The position numbers and the translations under genes were made by a program. A stretch of 5,281 bases of DNA. Source: Candidatus Latescibacterota bacterium. GTDB lineage: Bacteria; JAAXHH01; JABIQT01. Shown piece by piece: positions 1 to 5,281 of this stretch; position 1 is the stretch's first letter; each line of letters starts with the position of its first letter. The notes beneath the pieces were generated by a model. That model ran no database searches and was not told where the DNA came from. It was given only the letters and a program-made list of their open reading frames with translations. The DNA lies in contig JABIQT010000244.1 of assembly GCA_018667995.1 (NCBI GenBank), forward strand, positions 1 to 5,281, in the 5' to 3' direction.

Positions 1-1
1 C

Positions 2-667
2 GTTGCTGGTGCTGTCTTTTCCGGGTTTGCCATGGTCCTCACGCTGATGATAATTGCCAGGAAGGTGATGAACTACGAGGAATACATCACCGTAGATCAT
101 GTGGAGAAGATGTGTAAGGTCATCATTGCCACGGGCGGGATTGTGGGTGTAGCGTACGCCACAGAAATGTTCATGGCGTGGTATTCGGTGAATGAATACG
201 AACGATTTACCTTCATCAACCGAGCTATGGGGCCCTACGCATGGGCCTATTGGACCATGGTGACGTGCAACGTCTTCATCCCTCAGCTATTCTGGATCAG
301 GAAGCTGCGCCGAACGCTGTGGTTTGTTTTCATGATCTCGATTTTCATTAATATCGGCATGTGGTTTGAACGATTTGTCATCATTGTTACGTCCTTACAC
401 CGTGATTTCTTACCTTCGAGTTGGGCTATGTATGCGCCCACAACAATTGAAATTGCTACATTGATTGGAAGTTTCGGACTGTTCTTTACACTATTTCTGC
501 TATTCGTACGATTCGTTCCCTTCATCGCCATTGGTGAGGTAAAAGGGGTTCTGAGTGTCGGACGACACAGGCAGAAATGGCCACCCGATTCGGCAGAGAC
601 GAATTCTCTTCTGAGCAATCAGGAGGCAGAAACAACCGTAGTTGATCGCGAGGTGGCCGCCTCATGA
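2..667 (+). CDS. actC: Alternative Complex III subunit ActC, NrfD/PsrC-like membrane protein (C-terminal part, 5' truncated by window)
   Basis: This is the C-terminal 221 residues of ActC, one of two quinol-interacting NrfD-like integral membrane subunits of ACIII, which passes electrons from menaquinol or ubiquinol to cytochrome c or an oxidase. The reading frame is open from base 2, so the gene starts outside the window; the first ATG at 32 lies inside a helix and is not the true start. The family signature is strong: an [12 protein letters not shown] stretch (about fragment residues 73-84) and, later, [20 protein letters not shown] (about 117-136), both near-invariant in ActC. About four or five membrane segments are visible (roughly 1-18, 40-60, 78-98, 106-130, 146-172), followed by a polar cytoplasmic tail of about 45 residues. 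The stop TGA at 665-667 overlaps the ATG of actD. Family assignment is very secure; full length is unknown. Confidence 0.95.
   Translation, partial: VAGAVFSGFAMVLTLMIIARKVMNYEEYITVDHVEKMCKVIIATGGIVGVAYATEMFMAWYSVNEYERFTFINRAMGPYAWAYWTMVTCNVFIPQLFWIRKLRRTLWFVFMISIFINIGMWFERFVIIVTSLHRDFLPSSWAMYAPTTIEIATLIGSFGLFFTLFLLFVRFVPFIAIGEVKGVLSVGRHRQKWPPDSAETNSLLSNQEAETTVVDREVAAS
650..656 (+). promoter_or_regulatory. Ribosome binding site for the 664 start of actD
   Basis: GAGGTGG lies 7 bases before the ATG at 664, inside the 3' end of actC. It supports coupled translation at the ATGA overlap. A competing AGGA at 682-685, 8 bases before a second in-frame ATG at 694, means the actD start is not settled by the RBS alone. 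Confidence 0.55.
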
Positions 668-1221
668 AACTTGCACAAGACAGGATCGGACCCATGAATA
701 GCCAATACGTGGTAGGAATCTTTGAAACTGAAGAAGATATCGTCGGCGCTACCGAGGAGACAAGAGGCACTGGCTATGGAATATACGACACCTACGCGCC
801 CTATGCCGTGCATGGATTGCCGGAGGCCATGGGACTAAAGCCCAGCAAACTGACCTGGGCATGTTTAGTGTTCGCATTGGCAGGCTTTTCAGTGGCTGTG
901 CTGGGACAATTCTGGATTAACGGAATTGATTGGGCCGTTAACGTGGGGGGGCGACCGTTTAATTCGCTTCCGGCGTATCTACCGGTGATGTTTGAATGCA
1001 TCGTTCTTGCCGGAGGAGTTGGCGTCACTATTACCATGCTTGCTCGCAATGGATTGTACCCAGGCAAACGGGAACGTCTCATTCACCCCGATGTGACCAA
1101 TCATCGGTTCGCGTTGGCATTGGAGCGCCGCGATGCTTCCTTTGACCTGAACGAGATCACGGCGATCTGGTCACGCTACCATGTGGCCGAGATCATGGAA
1201 CTCCCGGAGGCTGTATCGTGA
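664..1221 (+). CDS. actD: Alternative Complex III subunit ActD (DUF3341 membrane protein)
   Basis: ActD is a small ACIII membrane subunit without cofactors, thought to stabilise the complex around the ActC/ActF core. The 185-residue product shows the expected plan: a short soluble N-terminal domain, the family motif [18 protein letters not shown] (residues 41-58; relatives read close to YTPFPVHGLDxAMG), two membrane helices (about 63-85 and 105-127) joined by a loop containing [11 protein letters not shown], and a soluble C-terminal tail of about 58 residues. The start at 664 overlaps the actC stop as ATGA. The second ATG at 694 (M11, followed by NSQYVVGIF) also has a good RBS and matches better where relatives begin, so the mature protein may be 175 residues. 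The stop TGA at 1219-1221 overlaps the GTG of actE. A run of seven G (945-951) encodes part of the interhelix loop. Identification is firm. Confidence 0.92.
   Translation: MKLAQDRIGPMNSQYVVGIFETEEDIVGATEETRGTGYGIYDTYAPYAVHGLPEAMGLKPSKLTWACLVFALAGFSVAVLGQFWINGIDWAVNVGGRPFNSLPAYLPVMFECIVLAGGVGVTITMLARNGLYPGKRERLIHPDVTNHRFALALERRDASFDLNEITAIWSRYHVAEIMELPEAVS
1206..1210 (+). promoter_or_regulatory. Ribosome binding site fixing the GTG start of actE
   Basis: GGAGG sits 7 bases before the GTG at 1218. It is the reason to choose this non-ATG start: it places a complete hydrophobic anchor at the N-terminus, whereas the first downstream in-frame ATG would remove the membrane segment. Confidence 0.7.
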
Positions 1222-1826
1222 AATCGATCATAGCTGGTGCATTGCTGATATTGATAGGCTTGTTGGTTCTCGAGCGCATTCTTGGACAAGATCCTGAAGA
1301 GCGGAGCTATATATACTATGACGACATGTACGAGTCTGTCGCCTATAAATCGCAGACTCCGAACCCGCATCTGCCCGGAGGAATTACCCAACTCACACCA
1401 CCGGAAGGAACGATTCCGCGGGGATTTACACCGATACATTATGGCATTGCGGAAGAGGAAGTAAGCAGAGCCGGCGCCGAGTTAATGTCGCCCCTTACGG
1501 AGGCGACCATAGATCCGGCGAGAGGCCAGGAAGTATACGGGATCTACTGCCAGCCCTGCCACGGTGCGGCTGGGCTGGGTGACGGTCCTGTTGTGAGTCG
1601 GGGATATCCTCCCCCGACCTCGCTACATACCGATCAAGCTGCAGCCAGGGCTGACGGTGAAATATATCACATTCTAACTTACGGTTTTAAGAACATGCCG
1701 GCTTATGCTGTACAGGTGTTGCCGGAGGACAGATGGCAGGTCATAGCATACATCCGACAGATGCAGGCCACGGCCCAACAACAGGCACAAGAGGCTCAAG
1801 ATGACACCCTCAATACCACGCTTTGA
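1218..1826 (+). CDS. actE: Alternative Complex III subunit ActE, monoheme cytochrome c
   Basis: ActE carries one c-type heme on the periplasmic side of ACIII and takes part in electron exit from the complex. The 202-residue product begins with GTG, has one N-terminal hydrophobic helix (about residues 4-23), a long extended linker (about 24-98) containing PPEGTIPRGF (61-70), a typical ActE feature, and then a cytochrome c domain (about 99-184). The heme motif is CQPCH at 111-115 (C111, C114, H115), followed by GAAGLGDGP. M160 in a KNMPAY stretch is the likely axial methionine. The C-terminal tail is rich in Gln and Ala. Known ActE proteins often have a lipobox cysteine after the signal sequence; here the only two cysteines are the heme ones, so the N-terminal helix is probably an uncleaved anchor. 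The start forms GTGA with the actD stop, and the 3' end overlaps actF by 26 bp. Confidence 0.93.
   Translation: MKSIIAGALLILIGLLVLERILGQDPEERSYIYYDDMYESVAYKSQTPNPHLPGGITQLTPPEGTIPRGFTPIHYGIAEEEVSRAGAELMSPLTEATIDPARGQEVYGIYCQPCHGAAGLGDGPVVSRGYPPPTSLHTDQAAARADGEIYHILTYGFKNMPAYAVQVLPEDRWQVIAYIRQMQATAQQQAQEAQDDTLNTTL
1791..1794 (+). promoter_or_regulatory. Ribosome binding site for actF
   Basis: GAGG lies 6 bases before the ATG at 1801, inside the actE coding sequence. It supports the start that overlaps actE by 26 bp. The next in-frame ATG (1864, M22) would cut into the first membrane helix. Confidence 0.65.
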
Positions 1827-3009
1827 GATATCACAGACAGCAAATCGTGTAATAATCGGTACCATGGTATTTGGATTGATATGCTTTCTTCTGGGGTTGC
1901 TTATCGCTCCGGATCGGGCTTGGTCGGGATTTCTCATTGCCGAGTATTATTTGATCGGCCTCGGCATGGGGGCCACGTTCTTCATTGCCATTCAATATGT
2001 GACCAATGGTGGCTGGGCGACCTCCCTTCGCCGTATTCCTGAAGCAATGAGTGCCACACTTCCCTATGCCGCAGCTGGGGCGCTACTGCTCATTCTCGGT
2101 ATCCATACGTTGTATGAGTGGAGCCATGAAGCTGTTGTGGCTCAGGATGCTATGCTGCAGGAAAAATCCGCTTGGTTGAACGTTCCATTCTTTGTGATCC
2201 GAATCGTCGCCTACTTCGCGATCTGGATCGGGCTAAGTCATGTAATCCGAAAGAACTCCCTACGGCAGGATGCGGATCCAGATCTCGCATTCACGCATAA
2301 AAACGTCAGAAATAGCGCGATCTTTATCCTTGTGGGAGTTTATACGTTTTGCTTGGCCAGCTTTGACCTTCTGATGTCGCTACAGCCGCATTGGTATAGC
2401 ACGGTCTTCGGGTTTCAGAACCTTGCGGGATCTTTCCTGACGTGTCTCGCCATGATCGCGGTATTGATAGTGGTTCTACGCCGAGCAGGCTACGGACATA
2501 TCTTTACGATCGATCAATTGCAGACCGTCGGAACCATGATGCTGGCATTCTGCATATTCTGGGTATATCTGTGGGTATCTCAGCATATGCTTATCTGGTA
2601 TTCCAATATCCCCGAAGAGACGACCTATTATGTATATCGACACTTCGGTGGATGGGGAACGTTATCGACTCTCAACGTGGTCTGTAACTGGCTGATTCCT
2701 TTCTTTATCCTGATGCCGCGTGTCTGCAAACGGAATGAGAGGACCATGTTACAGGTGTCATTGTTGATCCTGGTTGGTCACTGGTTGGACCTGTACATAA
2801 TGGTGATGCCCGCCACCACCGGCACGATCCCGACATTCAGCATTTGGGATATCGGTCCAGCGGTTGGTCTCCTTGCCCTGTTTGCACGAGTTGTCGTTAC
2901 TACCCTGGGCAAGCACAATCTGACACCGATCAATGATCCCTATCTGGTAGAAAGTTTACCACAGGAGCATGCGTCACATGATGATTCACCGGCGACAGCG
3001 GCCGGCTAA
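1801..3009 (+). CDS. actF: Alternative Complex III subunit ActF, NrfD/PsrC-like ten-helix membrane protein
   Basis: ActF is the second NrfD-like membrane subunit of ACIII, related to ActC and implicated in the proton-conducting part of the complex. At 402 residues it is full length for the family. About ten membrane segments can be seen: roughly 17-36, 43-67, 86-105, 126-149, 172-193, 204-227, 240-262, 288-307, 317-337 and 347-369. Family-defining stretches are DLLMSLQPHWYSTVFG (189-204) and WVSQHMLIWYSNIPEET (258-274), both highly conserved in ActF. H197 and the polar residues of these stretches are candidates for the proton path by family analogy. The C-terminus is a short hydrophilic tail rich in His, Asp and Ala. 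The gene is read in a different frame from actE across the 26 bp overlap. It is the last gene of the transcript, followed by a strong terminator; no actG or oxidase gene follows. Confidence 0.94.
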   Translation: MTPSIPRFEISQTANRVIIGTMVFGLICFLLGLLIAPDRAWSGFLIAEYYLIGLGMGATFFIAIQYVTNGGWATSLRRIPEAMSATLPYAAAGALLLILGIHTLYEWSHEAVVAQDAMLQEKSAWLNVPFFVIRIVAYFAIWIGLSHVIRKNSLRQDADPDLAFTHKNVRNSAIFILVGVYTFCLASFDLLMSLQPHWYSTVFGFQNLAGSFLTCLAMIAVLIVVLRRAGYGHIFTIDQLQTVGTMMLAFCIFWVYLWVSQHMLIWYSNIPEETTYYVYRHFGGWGTLSTLNVVCNWLIPFFILMPRVCKRNERTMLQVSLLILVGHWLDLYIMVMPATTGTIPTFSIWDIGPAVGLLALFARVVVTTLGKHNLTPINDPYLVESLPQEHASHDDSPATAAG

Positions 3010-3160
3010 TGGGATGTCATTGTGTAGGCTCCAACATCCACTAAGAAACCAAAGATAGTACCGAATAAAAAAACCCACTTCCCTACAAGTATCAGGACCC
3101 GGTAGACTTGGTCCGCTACTTGTGAGGAGGTGGGTTTTTCTAATGCAGCCGTACCATCGT
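3010..3160. other. Convergent intergenic region between actF and the regulator gene
   Basis: These 151 bp separate two gene ends, so no promoter is expected. The right half is occupied by the long hairpin terminator. The left part (3010-3066) holds only a weak inverted repeat, GGATGT at 3012-3017 with ACATCC at 3034-3039, without a T-run. No convincing small gene is present. Confidence 0.8.
3067..3140. terminator. Long bidirectional intrinsic terminator
   Basis: The left arm (3069-3099) pairs with the right arm (3110-3139). The base stem pairs AAAAACCCACTTCC (3069-3082) with GGAGGTGGGTTTTT (3126-3139), 14 pairs with one G-T wobble. After one mismatch (C3083/A3125) the stem continues through TACAAGTA (3084-3091) against TACTTGTG (3117-3124), then an inner GGACC (3095-3099) with GGTCC (3110-3114), closing a 10-base loop. 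Seven A at 3067-3073 read as a U-run for - strand transcripts, and five T at 3135-3139 serve + strand transcripts. It therefore terminates both the act operon and the two-component operon. It is longer than a usual intrinsic terminator. Confidence 0.9.
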
Positions 3161-4564
3161 CTACAAACGGCCAACCTCAAGCTTCCTCATGATTCTCTGG
3201 AAAGCCGCACGCGTGAGACCGGATAGCTCCGCTGCTTTTGAGATGTTTCCTTTTGTCTGTTCAAGTGTTGTGGCCACGAACTGTCGCTGGTAGGACTCTA
3301 TAGCCCTCTGTTTTCCTTCCTCGTACGTGTCCGAATCGACTGTCAGATCCGGAGTTGTCGTGGATTCATCGGTAAAGCCAAAATGATTGGGCAGTATCCG
3401 GTCACCACGGCAGAGGACCACCGCCCTGTAGATGGCGTTCTCCAGTTCTCGTACATTTCCCTTCCAGTGGTGCTGCCCGAGTGCGGACATTGCCGCAGAT
3501 GTCATTTCCGGGCATTTATCCTTGTCTACCGACAGTTCGCTTGCCGCCCTGTTGAGGAAATACTGCGCAAGGGCTGGAATGCATTCCGGCCGTTGATCGA
3601 GGCCCGGCAGCGGCAATTTAACCACTTGTAGTCGATAGAAAAGATCCTCACGAAAAACTCCTTCAGTGACCAGTTCCTCCAGCGATCGATTTGATGCTGC
3701 CACGAGCCTGAAATCTACGGGTACATCCTGCGATTCACCGAGTGGTCGAATCGTCTTCTCCTGCAATACCCGCAACAGTTTACCTTGAAATGAAATGGAC
3801 ATGGAGGCGATCTCATCAAGAAATATCGTGCCCCCCCGAACTTGCTCAAATATGCCTTTTGTATCCTTATGAGCTCCGGTAAAGGCGCCCCGTTTATATC
3901 CGAAAAGTTCAGACTCAAGAAGTGAATCCGGTAGGGCAATACAGTTTATGGCAAGAAATGGATTGTCCTTGAGATTACTCCGATTGTGTATTTCATGGGC
4001 AATTAACTCCTTGCCGGTTCCGCTGGCTCCTTCAATGAGGACTGGCACAGCTGTAGCTGCAATCTGATCAACCATTTCCAGAACCGCGCGCATCGCTGGA
4101 TCCACTGCGATGATGGAATGGGACTGGTATCGGGACAGGTTTGCCTCTGCCTGCCGCCGTGAAATGATACTATAGCCGATTCTTCGGACGAACGTGAGTA
4201 TGTCCTCGTTGTCAAATGGCTTAGTTATGAAATGTGCCGCACCGTTCATCAAACACGATACCGCGAGCTCGATCGTTCCATATCCCGTGATCAAAACGAC
4301 CTCAACTTCGGGCCACTGTACCTTGATTTTCTCCAGAAGTTCATCGCCGGACATGCCGGCCATTTTTAGATCTGTAAAAACGAGATCAAAGCTGTCGCGG
4401 GCCAGCGCATCCATGGCCATTTCAGCAGATGAGGCCATTTCGACGTGGCAGCCCTGCGATTCGAGAAGCCTACTCAATCCGCGTCTGACATCCTCCTGGT
4501 CGTCAACTACAAGTATGTTTAACTCGATTAAATCATAGGACACATGCGTGCCATTGTTTCTCAT
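3161..4564 (-). CDS. NtrC-family sigma-54-dependent response regulator
   Basis: A cytoplasmic transcription activator of 467 residues that would receive phosphate from the kinase encoded just upstream and open promoters bound by RNA polymerase with sigma-54. Domain order: receiver (about 16-130) with acidic pair D21/D22, phosphoacceptor D65 in FTDLKMAG, T93 and K115; AAA+ domain (about 150-385) with Walker A GASGTGKE (179-186), the sigma-54-contacting GAFTGA loop (226-231), Walker B GGTIFLDE (244-251), candidate arginine-finger residues in FREDLFYRL (304-312) and sensor II in GNVRELEN (369-376); then a Fis-type helix-turn-helix (about 433-464). All key residues are intact, so it should be active. 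Walker A has Ala where most relatives have Glu (GESGTGKE). The ATG overlaps the kinase stop as ATGA, and only a weak GGA precedes it, suggesting translational coupling. Targets are unknown; no good -24/-12 promoter is visible in the window. Confidence 0.95.
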   Translation of the reverse strand: MRNNGTHVSYDLIELNILVVDDQEDVRRGLSRLLESQGCHVEMASSAEMAMDALARDSFDLVFTDLKMAGMSGDELLEKIKVQWPEVEVVLITGYGTIELAVSCLMNGAAHFITKPFDNEDILTFVRRIGYSIISRRQAEANLSRYQSHSIIAVDPAMRAVLEMVDQIAATAVPVLIEGASGTGKELIAHEIHNRSNLKDNPFLAINCIALPDSLLESELFGYKRGAFTGAHKDTKGIFEQVRGGTIFLDEIASMSISFQGKLLRVLQEKTIRPLGESQDVPVDFRLVAASNRSLEELVTEGVFREDLFYRLQVVKLPLPGLDQRPECIPALAQYFLNRAASELSVDKDKCPEMTSAAMSALGQHHWKGNVRELENAIYRAVVLCRGDRILPNHFGFTDESTTTPDLTVDSDTYEEGKQRAIESYQRQFVATTLEQTKGNISKAAELSGLTRAAFQRIMRKLEVGRL

Positions 4565-5281
4565 ATAGTTATTCCAATTGTTTCGTCAGACTCTATCTGA
4601 ACGAGCGATGTAGTTTGCTGCGTGCGCAGGTGGGGAAGTATCACCTGGAATACTGTATGTCCTGGTTTCGAGGACGATAATTCGAGTGTGCCCTCATGCG
4701 CCTCGATAATACGTGCGGATGTTGAAAGACCCAGTCCGGTACCACCGATGCTCTTAGTGGTAAAGAATGGGTCGAATATATCCTTTCTGTGTGCCTCGTC
4801 AATTCCCGATCCGTTGTCCTCAATACGGACAGCGATCGCCCTTCCTTCGTCTACGTCTCTCGTATACATTCGCACCGTGCCGCTTTGCTCGTCAACAGCC
4901 TGAATAGCGTTCACCAGAAGATTCACAAAGACTTGCTGCAATTGCGTTGGGTCTCCCCAACAGATAGCATCATCTGATTCGAAGTTACGGACTATGGAAA
5001 TGCTGGAGTCCCCGTGTAATGGTCGCAAAAATAGAACTACATCATTGAGAAGCTTGTGTAGGTCCGTTTCCTGAATTTTCGGTTGCGGTATCCGGGCGTA
5101 ATCCAACAGATCATGTATAATCTGTTGACACGATTTGGTGTTTCGCTTGATCACATCAATATGTTCATCGAATGGGGACGGTTCTGGTAGCTCGGACTCC
5201 ATCATTTGATTGTACATTGAGATGGCTGCGAGCGGATTATTCAGCTCATGGGCGACCACTGCCGCCAACTTACCTAAAACG
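4561..5281 (-). CDS. Two-component sensor histidine kinase, C-terminal catalytic part (5' truncated by window)
   Basis: This is the HisKA dimerisation domain and HATPase_c domain of a sensor kinase, the probable partner of the adjacent NtrC-type regulator. The frame remains open to the window edge, reading VLGKLAAVVAHELNNP, so a TTG at 5266-5268 is not the start and the sensory domain lies outside. Counting from that TTG codon as 1: H-box AHELNNPL with phospho-accepting H7; N-box QQVFVNLLVNAIQAV (111-125) with N116 and N120; G1 box EDNGSGID (150-157); F-box DIFDPFFTTK (163-172); G2 box GGTGLGLS (175-182). The H-box form with ELNNP is common in NtrB-like kinases that work with sigma-54 regulators. 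A tail of about 22 residues follows the ATPase domain. The stop TGA overlaps the regulator ATG, so both share one transcript. The signal cannot be inferred. Confidence 0.95.
   Translation of the reverse strand, partial: VLGKLAAVVAHELNNPLAAISMYNQMMESELPEPSPFDEHIDVIKRNTKSCQQIIHDLLDYARIPQPKIQETDLHKLLNDVVLFLRPLHGDSSISIVRNFESDDAICWGDPTQLQQVFVNLLVNAIQAVDEQSGTVRMYTRDVDEGRAIAVRIEDNGSGIDEAHRKDIFDPFFTTKSIGGTGLGLSTSARIIEAHEGTLELSSSKPGHTVFQVILPHLRTQQTTSLVQIESDETIGITI

Noticed and set aside
32-34. ATG at 32 as the start of the first gene
   Set aside because: The frame is open upstream and reads a hydrophobic helix; the fragment is only the C-terminal part of ActC.
283-618. 111-residue - strand ORF antisense to actC
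   Set aside because: Shadow of a strongly conserved ActC sequence; no family features of its own.
3012-3039. Inverted repeat GGATGT/ACATCC just after actF, as a second terminator
   Set aside because: Only six pairs with a 16-base loop and no T-run; likely chance.
2986-3180. Possible 64-residue ORF on the - strand across the intergenic region
   Set aside because: It runs straight through the terminator hairpin and into the ends of both neighbouring genes; it has no RBS or recognisable domain.
4044-4060. Partial sigma-54 promoter match on the + strand (TGGCAC, 5 bases, then TAGC)
   Set aside because: The -12 element has TAGC instead of TTGC, and the site lies inside the regulator coding sequence, antisense to it, with no gene downstream on that strand.
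4194-4538. 114-residue + strand ORF antisense to the receiver domain
   Set aside because: Ser/Thr-rich composition typical of an antisense shadow; the - strand frame encodes a fully conserved receiver.
5266-5268. TTG as the start codon of the histidine kinase
   Set aside because: The open frame continues to the window edge with typical HisKA residues (VLGK before LAAVVAHELNNP), so the codon is an internal leucine.

Overview
The window holds the 3' part of an Alternative Complex III (ACIII) respiratory operon on the + strand. A short convergent intergenic region with a large two-way terminator separates it from a two-component sensor/regulator pair on the - strand. The organism is a respiring Gram-negative-type bacterium, because ACIII replaces the cytochrome bc1 complex as a quinol:electron-carrier oxidoreductase. 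The protein sequences look most like the Rhodothermota/Bacteroidota (FCB) kind of ACIII, but that placement is a recollection of family style and not a search result. Base composition is intermediate, and I see no sign of mobile DNA.

Layout of the + strand (2-3009): the C-terminal part of ActC (NrfD-like membrane subunit, cut by the left window edge), ActD (two-helix DUF3341 subunit), ActE (monoheme cytochrome c) and ActF (second NrfD-like, ten-helix subunit). Each gene overlaps the next: ATGA at 664-667, GTGA at 1218-1221, and 26 bp at 1801-1826. Each internal start has a purine-rich ribosome binding site. This is a tightly coupled polycistron whose promoter and first genes (expected actA, actB and the start of actC) lie to the left. 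No actG and no oxidase gene follows actF.

The intergenic region 3010-3160 carries a long hairpin (about 3069-3139) with an A-run on the left and a T-run on the right, so it can end transcription from both directions.

Layout of the - strand (3161-5281): a histidine kinase, cut by the right window edge, is transcribed first. Its stop overlaps (ATGA) the start of an NtrC-type sigma-54 response regulator with intact receiver, AAA+ and Fis-type helix-turn-helix domains. The pair is a cognate two-component system by arrangement; its signal and targets cannot be read from this window.

I found no clear previously undescribed system. The points most worth checking are the ActE N-terminus, which lacks a lipobox cysteine, the unusually long two-way hairpin, the end of the ACIII cluster at actF, and whether the neighbouring sigma-54 system has anything to do with ACIII.
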